A DNA stretch of 64,000 nucleotides from Isochrysis galbana (GCA_018136815.1 CM030937.1:1476253-1540252); one strand, 5' to 3'; numbered from the stretch's first letter, positions 29,501 to 42,137 are shown. The notes: a model not told the origin generated them from the sequence alone. A program made the numbers and translations.

Positions 29501-31159
29501 ACTCTCGTGAACATTGCATCGATCGACCGTCCAGAGGATGGAATTGAAGGACTCCCGCGCATCATCGCCAAGTCCATTGGTCGCGACATCGAAGACATCT
29601 ATCGCCGTTCCGATGCAGGCGACCTTGAGGACGGTATCCTTCGCCAGAAGCTCGTGGAGGCTGTGCGCGCCTCTGTCCGTGCGTCCGTTGAGCGCTCGAC
29701 CGACGCCTCGGGCCGCGTAACCGAAGTCAACCCCATGTTCGCTGGCCTCCAAAATATGTTTGGCGGCTCGCCAATGGTGCAAGCGCTGAAGAAAAGTGGC
29801 TTCACCAAGATTACCGATCCTGACATCGAGAAGATCTTCGGCTACCTCGAGTTCTGTCTCAAGCAGATTGTCGCCGATAACGAGATGGGTGCGCTCCTCG
29901 AGGGGCTCAACGCTGAGTTCATCACGCCCGGTCCGGGTGGCGATCCGATCCGTAACCCGCTCGTTCTTCCGACCGGCAAGAATATGCACGCTCTCGACCC
30001 GCAGGCCATCCCAACCAAGGCCGCTTGCGACTGCGCTAAGGTCGTTGTCGACCGTCTCATCGAGCGCCAGGTTGCCGACAACAACGGCGAGTACCCCGAA
30101 TCGGTTGCTTTTGTACTGTGGGGCACTGACAACATTAAGACCTACGGCGAGTCGCTCGCGCAGGTTCTCTGGATGGTGGGCGTGCGCCCGCTCCCCGACT
30201 CGCTTGGTCGCGTCAACCAGATCGAGGCCATTCCGCTCGAGGAGCTTGGACGTCCCCGCATTGATGTCGTCGTCACCTGCTCTGGCGTCTTCCGCGACCT
30301 CTTCATTAACCAGATGAACTTGCTTGATCGCGCTGTCAAGCTCGTTGCCGAGCTCGACGAGCCCCTTGAGATGAATTTTGTGCGCAAGCACGCACTTGAG
30401 GAGGCCGAAGAATTCGGCTGCTCCGTTCGTGAGGCCGCTACGCGCGTGTTCTCTAATGCTGCCGGCTCCTACTCGGCCAACGTCGGCCTGGCCATTGAGA
30501 ACGGCGGATGGGAGGGTGAGGAGCAACTCCAGGAACAGTTCACCTCGCGTAAGGGGTTCGCCTTCAACGCCGACAAGCCCGGCATCCTCGACGACCAGGC
30601 GGACAGGTTCAAGTCGGCACTCAGGAAGGTTGACGTCACATTCCAGAACCTCGACTCCTCGGAGATTTCGCTCACGGACGTTTCACACTATTTCGACTCT
30701 GACCCCACAAAGGTTGTGTCATCTCTCCGCACTGACGGTAAGAAGCCGACCTCCTTCGTCGCCGACACTACCACCGCGAACGCCCAGGTGCGCACCCTCT
30801 CTGAGACGGTCCGCCTTGACGCCCGCACCAAGCTCCTCAACCCGAAGTTCTATGAGGGCATGCTTAAGTCGGGCTACGAGGGGACGCGCGAGATCACCAA
30901 GCGGCTGCGCAATACTATGGGCTGGTCTGCGACCGCAGGCGCCGTCGACAACTTCGTGTACGAGGATGCCAACGAGGTCTTCATTGCCGACGAGGAGATG
31001 CAGAAGCGTCTCCTCGAAACTAACCCGAACGCTTTCCGCGACATGGTCACCACCTTCCTTGAGGCCAACGGCCGCGGCTATTGGGAGACATCTGAGGAAA
31101 ATCTCGACCGCCTACGCCAGCTCTATGCTGAGGTTGACGACAAGATCGAGGGCCTTTAA
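26563..31159 (+). CDS. chlH: Magnesium-protoporphyrin IX chelatase subunit H (three exons)
   Basis: Large porphyrin-binding subunit of Mg-chelatase; with ChlI and ChlD it inserts Mg2+ into protoporphyrin IX, the first committed step of chlorophyll synthesis in the plastid. Proposed exons 26563-26617, 26827-27019 and 27127-31159 join in phase to 1426 residues. Exon 1 ([18 protein letters not shown]) is a signal peptide with ASAFAP-like motif; exon 2 is an Arg/Ala-rich transit peptide. The mature part starts near [18 protein letters not shown] (DUF3479-like N-terminal domain). The CobN/ChlH core then carries [48 protein letters not shown] and [20 protein letters not shown]. Length fits the family. 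No frameshift in the 4-kb main exon. The first two exons are inferred from splice sites and phase; the main exon is certain. Confidence 0.96.
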
Positions 31160-32387
31160 GCCCGCCCGCGCGGGATTCGAAAGGGGGCCCGTACCAGCGC
31201 CCTAGCGGGGCTCCCTGGGTGGGACGAGGGGACTGGGGTCCTCTTACGATGAACTGCCGCCGTCACCTTGGCGGGCAGATTGACGCCAGCACACATGGCG
31301 CAGCGGACACTACTGTGATCCTGTCTTCTGGGTCGTTGTGGGCGAACATTATTAAGAGATGCTGGAGAGTATTGTGTTGCTGGTGTGCGTTGAGTGTTTT
31401 GGCCACGACACATGATGTTCTTGGTGAACATGTTGCTCCAGTGGTGAGAGAACGAATAAGTACACGAAAAAGTCTCTTCTCCCAACATTCCCTCTCCCCA
31501 TAGCAGAGATCTCATGAGTACACGCCTGCTACTTAAGGTCGCGTTCTATTGAATACTTAAGGGCGGTCAAACTGAGCTTCTTAAGTACTAAGATTGTATA
31601 TTGGGGGGGGGGTCGACATTTTTGACCTTGAGCGGAAAGCCCCGGCGAAAGCGGGTGGAGGGTTTCCCGGCCTTTTCAGAATCCTCGTCTGAGTGGCGGA
31701 AGCTGAAGCTGTCTTGTTACTTGTCTCTTAGGGGTCTCTACTCTCTACCCTTGCCCTTGCACGATCCGTTCACCGGATGAAACGGCTCAACCGCCGTAAC
31801 CGACTCAATCAACCGCCGTAACCGACTCAACCGCCGATCACGTTACCGATACAAAAACAAAACCCCAACAAGAACAAATGCTTTGCACACCACCTAGTCA
31901 TAGCGAGGCCTTGGGTTCACGGCACACATGAAGCCTTGCGCTTCTCACCCCCCTTGACCTGATCCCCTGGAGAAGGGCAAAGAAGGTGCAACTCGAGGTT
32001 CCCTTTTTTTGTCACGCCCCTCCCGGCTTTTTAGGTATATAATTTCTGCTGACCCCTAACTTCGCCCCTAACTCGGGTCATCAAGCGGAAGACGTCTTGT
32101 GTGCCCGCTGCCCGAGTTGAAGAATGCAACCACGTGGGCGTGAGACTGCTGACGTCCGCCCTTGCACGGCATGGACAGCACGCCGGGTGGATGGCGACGT
32201 CTTCAGAAGACTTCACACCGTTTCCACGCCGTTTGCTTCAAAGGAAGAAGCAAGCGATTCCCCAGGAGTCTGCAGGATGCACTTCGCCCCAGTGACCGCC
32301 ACTCCACCTGCAAGCGTGTGAATGAGCTGCAGCATGCGTGTGATCATGGATTGAGAGATCGCGGCGTCGTCATAGCTCGCCAGGGAG
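31160..32387. other. Intergenic after ChlH
   Basis: Contains a short tandem of (TCAACCGCCGTAACCGAC) near 31786-31835 and a G run near 31603. On the minus strand around 32213-32720 two frames carry protein-like stretches (VVMVELENMPRRLRQEP; LASYDDAAISQSMITRML) that would need a frameshift to join; no family recognised, so only a possible degraded gene antisense to the start of the next one. Confidence 0.35.
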
Positions 32388-33497
32388 GTGCGGTTCAGGA
32401 GATGGATGTCAACTGTGCAGACCACAATCGCTTGGCTCTTTGCGCTCATCGAGACGCGTGACTGGAAGTTCTCTTACCGCCTCTGCAAAATCTCCGCGCA
32501 GTGCAGCACGCAGCACGCCGCTGCTGCTCTGCTCGCCCGCGCGCGACTTTGTGACGAAGGTACCGAGCGGAGCCACGACGCAAGGCTCCTGCCTCAACCT
32601 CCGCGGCATGTTCTCGAGCTCGACCATCACGACGCAGGCAATAGAGTTGTACGCTCCAAGTCCAGTGTCACCATTACCGAAAGCCTCTTCTCCAGAAGCG
32701 ACATTAATGCACCAGTGCAAATCGTCGGCCGGCCGACATCGCTAAATACGATGTTTGATGATGCAAACGCATTTAACTCACCCGTGCGTCTAGAAACATC
32801 GCGCGTGACCGACATGACGAGAACGTTTTATAGAGCGACAGCGTTCAATCAGCCACTCAACAGCTGGGACACTGCGTCCGTAACCCTAATGAATTCTATG
32901 TTCGAACAAGCGACATCATTCAACCAGCCGCTCGATTGGGACACATCGTCCGTAATCGACATGGGATTCATGTTCTATGGTGCATCGGCCTTTAACCAAG
33001 CACTCAACCACTGGGACACGTCGTCCGTAGAAACTATGGATAGTATGTTTCAAAATACGATCGCGTTTAACCAGCCGATGGATGCGTGGAACACCGGGTC
33101 GGTGAAATCCATGGAAAACATGTTCGACGGCGCCACCTTCTCGCAGGACATCTCGGGATGGGACGTGCGGAACGTCCGCTCCAGCGGCTTCACAAGCATG
33201 TTCACGAATTCGCGATTGGCCAACGAGGCGCAGACGGCCGTGCACCGGACGATCCCGTGCATGATCCACACGTCGTGGAAGGCGCAGAACGCCAACTGGA
33301 ACCCGCAGACGGCGGGCTTTCCGGCGGTGATCAACGACGTGGGCTGCGTGCCGTACCTGCCGGGCGGTGCGCTCCACGGCGACCCGCACCTCACGCTCGC
33401 GCACGGCGGCGAGGCCGACTTCCGCGGCTGCGGTCCTTCAAGTAGAACTTATACCGTCCACATGGGGGGCACTTGCCGAAAATACAACCAAACCTGA
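32388..33497 (+). pseudogene. BspA-like (DUF285) repeat protein with truncated GDPHL domain
   Basis: From about 32745 to 33225 the frame carries six DUF285/BspA-type repeats of the form V..M..MF..A..FNQPL..WDTS (SLNTMFDDANAFN, MTRTFYRATAFNQPLNSWDT, MNSMFEQATSFNQPL, MGFMFYGASAFNQALNHWDT, MDSMFQNTIAFNQPMDAW, MENMFDGATFSQDISGWDV). About 50 residues later comes GDPHLTLAHGGEADFRG, the start of a vWD-like extracellular domain that I know as frequent in algal surface proteins. It breaks off after DFRGCG and runs about 20 unrelated residues to a stop at 33495. No signal peptide is visible and the first 100 residues look non-native. Inference: remnant of a secreted or surface adhesion-type protein truncated at both ends, or a gene with unseen 5' and 3' exons. 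Confidence 0.6.
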
Positions 33498-34837
33498 GGT
33501 TGCACCCTCTAACAGATGAGGGGAGGAGCGGGAGCAGCCCAGGACGCCATGCATGGCGCTCGATGCTGCTCGCTGGTCAACAAAAGTTTGTTGGCCGCAG
33601 GTACGCTGCCGATCGCGCCCGCTCTGGCGCATGTCGACCGAGCCCGTACCTACAACACCTTTGCCGCCCCAAACGCCAGGTTCCCGACTCGTCTTTCGAC
33701 GCTGTGAGGGCAGGGAGAACACCTGCCACCAATGCTCAACCAGAGCATCGGCGGAGACGGAGGAGGCGGAAGCGAGGGGGGTGGCAGAGACGGTGGAATT
33801 GGAATTGGCAAATTAAACCTCAAATCTCGAGTGGATAAAGCAACCGACTCGCTCGCCAAACACCTTGACCAAGAAGAAAGAAGCAAGGACCTACAAGCCA
33901 AGGGTAGCGGACCCTAGAGAATGTGAGAGGAAGTTTCCGCACGCCAACGCGAACGCCAAACGCGGGGAGACAACGAAACCCTGCCCCGGCCAAGCAGAAT
34001 GAACCGACGAAGAACAGGTCTGGACGACAACGAACGTCAGCAAGTCCCAAGAGAGAACTGGAACTAACGAGAAAGAAACAACAAGCGCCTTGCAAGAAGC
34101 TAAACAAGCCTCCTCAAGGCACCCCGAGAGCCTGAGACAAGCGCACAGTAAGCAACTGGCGACCTGGCGCCTTTCTTTGGGTCAAGATTACCCGAAAGGA
34201 GGAAACCTCGAATCTAGACCTGACAAACAGGCTAGAAGCAACGAAACCAGAACCCGAATTCTAGGTCGCTAGGGACGAATCCTACCAACCTAGAAGTGCC
34301 TGAGCTTCACCGTGTGGCCGCACGGCGAAGGACCTGGAGATAAGAACCTGAACCTGGAAATCGCATCATCTAGGATGAATGCGACAGCCTAGCCTTCTAT
34401 GGGTGATGTGTTTGAAGTTCGATAGTGAAACCTAGACCGTAGTAGGTGTGAGCCCAGAATCTTCATGTTTTTTTTTAGGTTGCTTGCCCATGCCAGCCTG
34501 GGCGGTCCTAGCTGAGTCTGATTTGTACGCGGAAACGGTTGCTCAATAGCTCAGCTAGCCTTCAAGGCAACTGGTGTTGGCCATCGGCTGACCTGAACAT
34601 GACCACATTTCACACAACTGAACCGTTTGACTGCTGCCGACTCACTCACTGTAGCCATCGTTTGATGCATGCTTCACATAGGAGCATACATCTAAAGCAC
34701 GTGCTGTGACTGTGTGCGGCAACCCCATCGTGCGGCCTCGTGATGTAACCTGGGTGGTTGCGGGCAGAGCGGACCGCTCGTTGTGCCACGGCGTGCAAAT
34801 CTTGGCACCGTTTGGAGCGCTCTCTCCTTCCACGGCC
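33498..34837. other. Unrecognised stretch, possible transposon remains
   Basis: 33700-34280 is A/G-rich with short lysine/glutamate-type frames (for example 33923-34135) and no domain. No paired terminal repeats found. The right part precedes the 3' end of the aminopeptidase gene. Confidence 0.35.
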
Positions 34838-37800
34838 TCATGCCCTTGATGAGTAGCGGTTCAGCCACGAGAGCGCAGCTGATGCCTTGATCGCCTCGAG
34901 ATACTTGGCGTTCGTTTCAATGCCCTCGAGCACCTGTGCGATTTTGCGCTCATTTCGCGCCATCGGGTGCGACTCAAAGAAGGCTCGCACTTCCGCCGCT
35001 TTCTCGAATGTGGCAAAACCTCGGCAAGCGCCCGTGATCACGGCATCCATGAGTGATGGGGACGCCTTGGAGAGCATCTCAGAATAGCGCTCAAGGTTTT
35101 GGCGGAAGAAGTCCCATGTTGCCTCGAGACCTTCCGGACCGGAGCCATGCATCGAGAGTGACACATAGAAGAAATCCTGTAGCTTTACCTTGCCCGAAAT
35201 GGCGAATTCGAGCGCCTCGGTGCGCAGCTCGGCGGTGGGCGCAGCACCAAGAGCTGCGAGTGCAGCCTTCTTCTGTTCGTTGAGAGGGAGCGAGTTGAAT
35301 AGTCCCATCAGCGTGTCAAACTCGGCACGACCTCCCGCTTTGAGTACAAGCTTGTAGACGGCCTGCTGGTATTCGGAGGGCAGCTCATCCGCCGCCCCCG
35401 ACGGGTCCGCGGCGAAGGCATTAAAGCGGCGGCGCGCCTCGGCGACTACCGCCTCGTCCGAGGAGCAGAAGGCAGGCAACACGCCGATGATTTCGCCGCG
35501 CAGCTTACGGGTGAGATGCCCATCGGAGGGACGGGGAGTCCATCCTAGCTCTCCGACCTTGGCCACGATGAGCGAGCGAGCAAACGCATCAAACGGCACG
35601 AGGAGCTCAGGCGCGCCGCTGAGGAGCGAGTGGAGCGAGTGGAGCTGCTCTAGCATCATTCCCCACACGGTGGCGTCATCTTCGGTGGCATACGCGGCCA
35701 GCACCTGCAAGCGAAGGGCACACAGGGTCAGAAATGGCGAGCGCGCACGGCAATCCTTTGGCTCGTGACCGATGGGCGGGCTCTCGTGATCAGGCACATA
35801 TCGAGTGCAGGACGCTGAGCCGCCAAATTTGCCCAGGCGAGGTGCCCGCAGCCCGCCAGCGGCCGGCAAAACACCACGAATTCCGCAATCGTGGATCGAG
35901 GCAAGTGCAAGCGTCCGTCACAATGCGTTTGTCAAGTGCATCCATCCAAACCAGAACCCACTCCTCCAATGATTATGAGCGCCGTCGGACCTGGAGGTAG
36001 AGCGCCGGATCGAGCAATCCGGCGCGCGAGAGAGCGGCTTGGTCAGAAAGCAGTCCGATGCGGTCGGCCGCTCCAAACGCCTTAGCTTGGATGGCCTCGC
36101 ACAAAGGCGGGATCATGCTGTCCGGGTAGCGCACGCGCATGGGCACGTGCTGGCCCGAATTGAGCTTGATCCATTTTCCGTCACCCTCAAATGTGACGGT
36201 GTACTCTGGCGCAGCGGGCATCAGGTGCATCGTCTTGGCGGCGGCCATAGGCGCGCCCGACGCCTGCGCGAAGACGGGGATCATCCACACCTTCTCCTCT
36301 TCTGGAGCGACGGAAGAGCCGTCAGCGAGGAACCAGCGCTGTGACAGCTGGAGCGTCACGCCACTGCTGGCGGAGGCGGCGGAGGTGAGCTCTAGGAGAG
36401 GAAATCCCATCTGTCGAGTCCACTGACCCATCATTTGCTTGATCGGCTTGCCGCTCACGTTCTCCCAGGCCCCCCATAGGTCCTCCGTCGTGGCGTTCCC
36501 ATATGCGAACTGTGACATGTATGCGCGCAAGCCCATCGTGAAGTCGCGCTCGCCCAGCACGGCATGCACCATCCGGACGACGGAGCCGCCCTTGCAGTAC
36601 GAGATGGCGTCGAAGACTTGCTCCACCTCTTCTGCATGGACAATGGGCACCTGCAAGAGGCACGGCGCAATGGGCAAGCGAGGCTGAGGCTCGCGGGCGG
36701 CTTGTGGGCAACGAGGAGCACGTCGCGAGGGCAATGCGGGAGAGGGTGGGACCGCGTCGGCGCGCTAGGGCAGCGCGAGCGTATGCTGGCGGGCGTATGC
36801 TTGGGCAGGTGGGCGGCGCGCCTGGATGGGGTGGGAGGAGCGCATGGCATCGAGCTTAAGGGCTTGGCCTTGCATGTCGGTAATGAACTGCTCCCACATG
36901 GACCACTCGGGATGAAGCCGAGCACATACACCAGTCTCCATCCAGGTTGCGAAACCCTCATTGAGCCACAGGTCATCCCACCACTCCATGGTCACAAGAT
37001 TACCAAACCACTGGTGAGCGAGTTCATGGATGACAACCTCTGCAACGCGCTGCAGCTGGCGTGAGGAGGCACACTTGTCGTCGATCAGGAGATCGACCTC
37101 GCGATACGTCACGAGCCCCTGCGGTTGCATCGCAGTGATCGCACTGTGTGATAAGCGCCAGCTGGATCGGGAAAGGGGCAGGGCCTAGGGGGCAAGGAGA
37201 AGGCAGGGCTAGGAGGGCGTTGATGGGACCGCACACCCAGTTCTCCATCGCGCCCGCCGCAAACTCAGGGATCGCCACCATGTCCGATTTTGGCAGCGGG
37301 TAGCGGATCTGGAAGGTGTCGTCGTACGCGTCGAGAGCCGCCACAGCACATTCGAGCGCGAAGCGGCCTAAGTGTGGCTTGCCCGGCGGGCAGAAGACGC
37401 GGATCACCACTCCGTTCTTCGAGATTTTGGAGACGTGGTCGAACTCGCCCACGACGAAAGCGAGTAGGTAGGTCGACATGCGCGGGGTGGGCATGAAGGA
37501 GACTGTCTTGCTCCCATCGCCGTGATCGTGGACCATCGACTCTGGCATGTTGGAGAGCGCCACCATGTGCGACGGCACGCGAAGCGAGCATGTGAAAGTA
37601 GCCTTACGTCGAGGCTCGTCCCAGCATGGGAAACAGCGGCGCGCATCGATCGATTCGAATTGTGTGGACGCCATCAACTTCTCCTCACCCTTGACGTTGA
37701 TGTATGTGGACCGATAGAAGCCACACATCTGATTGTTGAGCTCGCCGGTGTAGCCGATCGAGAGGACGCCCTTGCCGCGAGGCAGGGTGGTGCCGAAGGT

Positions 37801-38414
37801 GAAGGTGCATGTGCTCTGGCCATCGTCGAGTGTGATGCTCGTGGCGGGTCCGACGCCTGCAGGAGGGGGGATGCAGGGTGTGTGCGTGCTGGGAAAGTGC
37901 CACGTCGGCACGCGATGCGTGTGGAGGCCAGCATTTGCCACATACTACGCTAGGGAGCACGCGCTCAGCGCCCCCCCCCCCCCCCAGCCCCGCCCGCTTT
38001 TCATTCACGCCCCATGCAGGCCCTCGTTCCTCCCCTCCGAACACAGGCCTCTGGCGTCTTCCACTCTCCTTCAAAGTGCGCATCTGCGATGGCGAGGTCC
38101 TTGGCGTGGAGCGTGATGCTGCGGATCTCCTCTACAGTCACGACCAGCTGGATGGTGAGCTTGCCGTCGAATGCGTGCTCCTCGAGGCGGAGCGCAAGAG
38201 CAAGAGAGTAGCTGAGCGGCTCTACGCTCCCCGGTAGCGTCGCTCTGCCTCCGTCACTCTGCGGTGGGAGGTGGGAAGAGCAGCGCTGGCGGCCGCAGCG
38301 GCAGAGAGCGGCAAACCCGCCTATCGCCTGCTCTACGTCGAGATCGACAAAGCCGAGGGGCTCCGGCGGGGGGGGAGGGGGAGGAGGAAGTGGTTCGCAT
38401 GGCTCGCACTCCAT
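34838..38414 (-). CDS. M1 family zinc aminopeptidase, puromycin-sensitive type (about six exons)
   Basis: Confident exons (minus): about 38258-38046, 37856-37237, 37118-36822, 36650-35991 and 35704-34838. The ATG at 38414 is provisional. Order of motifs: [14 protein letters not shown] (N-terminal saddle), [14 protein letters not shown], substrate-anchoring GAMEN ([14 protein letters not shown]), GLVTYRE, zinc motif [10 protein letters not shown] with NEGFATWME (HEXXH-x18-E), [30 protein letters not shown], then an ERAP-like helical C-terminus ([20 protein letters not shown]). This matches the puromycin-sensitive/aminopeptidase N subgroup, which trims neutral or basic N-terminal residues from peptides. 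No clear signal or anchor, so cytosolic is likely. The intron between SSHPIQ and VPIVHAEE has a GC donor (GCGCGC). The junction between the first two exons has two possible donors (GTGTTC, GTGAAT). Confidence 0.93.
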
Positions 38415-38810
38415 GGGGTTTGTTGTTTGTAGAGGGGGTGCGGGGGGAAAGGGGGGTGGGATGCGGGGGGAGAGAGGGAGGTGGAAGGAGGGGGGCGGGG
38501 GGGGAGAGACGAGGGGAGGAGAAGACGGAGCGGGAAAGAGTGGAGCGAGAGGAAAAGAGAAGAGTGAGGAGAAAAAGAAGATGTGGGTGTGAGGAGGGAG
38601 TGAAGGAGGGGGGGGAGAGGAGAGGAGAAAGTGGGAGGAGAGAGAGAGGGGGGAGGAGGGAGAGAGAGGGAGAGAAGAGGGAGGGAGAGAGGGGGGGGGG
38701 GGGGGGAGAGGGAGAGATTTTGGAATGCAAGGGAGAGAGGAGGAGGAGGAATATATATATGTTGTAGAGCGTGTGCGAGAGAGAGAGAGAGAGAGGACGG
38801 CCGATGGGTC
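38360..38810. promoter_or_regulatory. Purine-rich tract 5' of the aminopeptidase gene, with (GA)n and (AT)n
   Basis: About 400 bp of G/A on the plus strand (pyrimidine on the sense strand) covering the probable start and upstream. It holds a G run of about 15 near 38691, ATATATATAT at 38750 and an (AG)9 block at 38778. Promoter role inferred by position. Confidence 0.35.
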
Positions 38811-38914
38811 GGTGAGTGAATGTGCCAGCACACCTTTCTTCATCAATCTCCCCTTCATCAAGGACGGGCCTCCTCTTGCGCTCGGCCATTTTGTTCTTGA
38901 GAAGACCTCCTAAA

Positions 38915-39715
38915 TCCAAAATCTCTCGTTTTCACCCGACTCTTCTTGTCCATCGAAAAGAAGAGGCGCGCGGGGTGTATTGCAGCAGCTGCTTCCGTAC
39001 GAGTACTTTACTTCTTTACCTCACGGTTTACATATGTGGACGGCTCGCCGTTTTTGGCCGTCGACAGTCTCCCAGGAAGGAGTACGAGTAAAGTACTTTA
39101 TACAATGCCGCATGCACTTCCCTCTCGCGGCCGAACCGATGCGCGCGATCGATCGGAGCATAGACCGACAAGGAGCTCACCCCCTCAAATCTCAATCTGA
39201 ATTCGCCACTGTTTACTACTCCTCTGTCGTCTGCTCATGCATCCAATGGACGATAGAGGGGGGTTTGCGGTGGGCTGGGCGCAGTGGGTGCTCCGGCAAA
39301 GCTCAAAGCTCACACGAATATGGATATGTAATACCCATGCACGAAACGGATAGCTGGTAGCTTGTACCAAAGTACAAAGTACTCATCCCTCCATTCTCGC
39401 ACACGCCGTGCCTCAATTACGGTTGCCCAAGCTTTGTTACCGTGTGAGAACAAATACCACCCACTCCGTGGTTTCGTGAGGGAGAAATAGATATATTGTG
39501 AGGCAGCCCGGCGAGAGACTCGCCCCTTGGCCCCCAAGACACGCTGGGTGTTGAGCTCCACATGGATTCATTGGCCCTTCCCTCCTCTAGAAACGGGATA
39601 TGGCGAGAAACGGGGGGGGGACATATGGGTGGCGCCACGCGAACGGCGGCTTTAGGTTGCAGTCCTCCCGTGGAGCCGGTCCCCCGACGGGCGCAAGTAT
39701 CGCCGTTAGCCTCCA
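38915..39715. other. Intergenic, nothing recognised
   Basis: Only short overlapping frames. GTACGAGTACTTTAC near 38999 and GTACGAGTAAAGTACTTT near 39079 form an imperfect repeat. No RNA gene seen. Confidence 0.4.
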
Positions 39716-40912
39716 TCAACTTCCTTTCACCGCGGTAGTATTTCGTCGCGACCGCCTGAGCGTGGGCTGCACGGGGTTGGCACTACACATGGTAGCAGCA
39801 CGTCCTCGCGACCCTCGTGGAGCTGGCACGTGCTCCTCACCTTGGCGCGACTCATCTTGCTCCGAATCCGAGCTGCTGGAGGGTGGACCCGAAACACTCG
39901 ACCGCGATCCTTCGGCCTTGGACACGTTTGTGCCATCTGCCTGATGTCCTTGCGTTGCTGCCGGCTTTGAAGGCCGGCCACGCTTCTTGGGCGCGGGCGC
40001 CTCCTGCTGCTCTTGTCTTGCCGCCAGCAGCGCTGGCCGGCCACGCTTCTTGGGCATGGGTGCCGGCTCCCCTCGTGCGTCTTCTGCCACTTTCGTACTC
40101 TTGGATCCATCCGGCCGGCCGCTCTTCTTGGGCGCCTGAGCGGGAGCTATAGATGTTGCAGGCTCCCATGCCACCTTCCCCTCGGCGATCCATGTGCGGA
40201 GGGGATTGAAGGACCGCCGATGTTCACGGATCGGCCCGTACCGGTGGAGAGCCGCGACATGATCCTTGGTTGGGTAACCCATGTGCTTGTCGAAGCCATA
40301 CTGTGGGTGCGCTTCGTGCAGCTGCTTCATGAGGCGGTCTCGTGTAACTTTGGCTACGATGGAGGCGGCAGCGATCGAGTAGCACCGAGAGTCCCCCTTG
40401 ATGAGCGCCTCAGAGTTGCATTTGAGATCCTTTGGGCAGCGGTTACCGTCGATGAGCGCCAAGGTGGGTTCGAACTCCGGCGGAAGGTCCTCCACGGCGG
40501 TGCGCATCGCCAGCATCGTTGCCTGCGCGCCGGCGCCAATCAGGGGCGTTCAGCTCTTGAAACCGCCCACAGTGTGGCAGCGTACACTTAGGCTCGTGAG
40601 AGGCGGGCGGCGCTAATCACGCAGTCTCACCTGCAAGATGTTGATGTCATCGATGGTTGCGTGGTCAACGATGCCGACTCCGACGCCGACGCGCGGGTTG
40701 CTCATGATCTGGTCGTACAGCGTATCACGTATTTCCGCGCTCAGCGCCTTAGAGTCGTTTATCTCGTCCAGCGGCGGCTCGTCCAGCGGCCAGACGCAGG
40801 CGGCAGCGACAACGGGCCCCGCAAGTGGTCCCCGACCCGCCTCATCCACACCGGCGATTTGCGCAGCGTTGTACGCGCGCTCAAGCGCCCTGGCCGCCAT
40901 GGCACCCTCCAT
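39716..40912 (-). CDS. rnhB: Bacterial-type ribonuclease HII with C-terminal AT-hooks (two exons)
   Basis: Exons 40912-40631 (GT donor GTGAGA) and 40522-39716 join in phase to about 362 residues. The RNase HII core is complete: [19 protein letters not shown] (first two acidic catalytic residues, DEAGRGP), [44 protein letters not shown] and EHRRSFNPL. The motifs are those of bacterial RnhB, not eukaryotic RNase H2A, which suggests an organellar enzyme or a transferred gene. Family role: nicks RNA-DNA hybrids and single ribonucleotides in DNA. Beyond the core, about 125 residues carry three AT-hook-like cores ([27 protein letters not shown]) and a basic tail (LRRSRRNTT), absent from bacterial RnhB. 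The start is the first ATG of the frame; an upstream exon with a targeting sequence is possible. Confidence 0.92.
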
Positions 40913-41059
40913 CGTCGTGGCGAGCCTCCGACCTGCCGCAAGGCAGAGCACGCCTAGCAGATAGATGGTGGCGGAGCGTCTGGACGCAAGGGCGTCGGGC
41001 TCTTTTCCTCCTGCCCACCACCCCTACCGCTGTGACTCTTCGCTGGCTGGTGTGTCTGT

Positions 41060-41175
41060 GGCGAGCCTCTCTCTCTCTCTCTCTCTCCCTCCCTCCCTCC
41101 CTCTCCCCCCCCCCCTCCCCCCCCTCTCTGCCGCTCGCCGCTCGCCCCCCACTCCCTCTCTCCCTCTCTTCTGTT
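41060..41175. promoter_or_regulatory. CT/poly-C tract 5' of RNase HII
   Basis: (CT)n, (CCCT)n and C runs of up to 12 on the plus strand, 110-220 bp upstream of the minus-strand start at 40912. Confidence 0.35.
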
Positions 41176-41179
41176 CTTC

Positions 41180-42137
41180 ACGCCTCGCGCCCGGCCGGTC
41201 GTTCACTCTGTGCCCACCCAAACAAATATTTATTAAAAGTCTGTTCACCTCATCATTTGTGACCGCCTGTGAACAAGCAACCAAGCGTTCACGTTTGCTG
41301 TCGGGGCGACGGCGGCGCACGTCGCACGTCTCCAAAAGTGGAGGCATGCGAACGAGAGGACGAGACTGCGAACGAGAACGGACGACGAGCGGCATAGCCT
41401 CGCCGTGCGAGACTATTGGAGGCATAGCCTCGCCGTGCGATGAGAGAGAGAGAGCGGGGAGCGTGAGCTCCGCGTCGAGTGCTTGGGCCAGTGAGTCGGG
41501 CACCGGTACCCAGGAGAATGAGAGGGGTCCGGCGGAGGCGGAGGTAGTGGTCCACACGCGCCACCGGTTGCGTATTTTGCGGAGCATGCGAGCCGGACGG
41601 ACGGGGAGGGTGCGCTCCCGCGGCTTCTCGAGCCACGGCATCCAAGCCGTATCTATCGCGGCGATCGCCGTAGGAGAGAGGGGGCGCTGCGCGCTGCTCT
41701 GGTGCTGCTCTGGCATCGCACGAGAGCGAACAGGTTGCGATCCCATCGAGGTGGATCGTCGAAAACGGGCATGCACCGCGCCCGGTCTCGATTTGAATGA
41801 AGTTGAGCTCTTTATAAGCCCTTTCTGACTTTAGCGTTTTTCGTCAATATTTGCTTACGCTTACGTTTTGTTGTGGGGGCCCAAGGGGGAGGTCTTGGTC
41901 CCAATGGGGCCCGGATATGTGTTAGTTGAATGTATTGGGAACTTTCTACCGAAAAAAATCCTGAAATTTCCTTAACCGTGAGATGGTCATTTTTCACGCC
42001 TAATAAACAAAAGGTCGTTTGCCTTCATTTATTTGGGACCCCTCGTTCCCAAATACGCGATGCGCCGGCACAATAAAAAATCTTCTAGTATTTGAGCAAA
42101 GGCACCCACCTCACAGTGCTCAACCATGTCTATAAAT
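41180..42137. other. Intergenic, no confident gene
   Basis: Open frames on both strands across 41024-41828 have no recognisable domain. A 23-bp direct repeat (GGCATAGCCTCGCCGTGCGA core) lies at about 41391 and 41423. Confidence 0.4.

Noticed and set aside
29243..30526. 427-residue open frame antisense to ChlH
   Set aside because: Shadow of codon bias in the highly conserved ChlH coding strand; no domain of its own.
40965..41828. Long frames on both strands downstream of the CT tract
   Set aside because: No recognisable domain, strongly compositional, each the shadow of the other.
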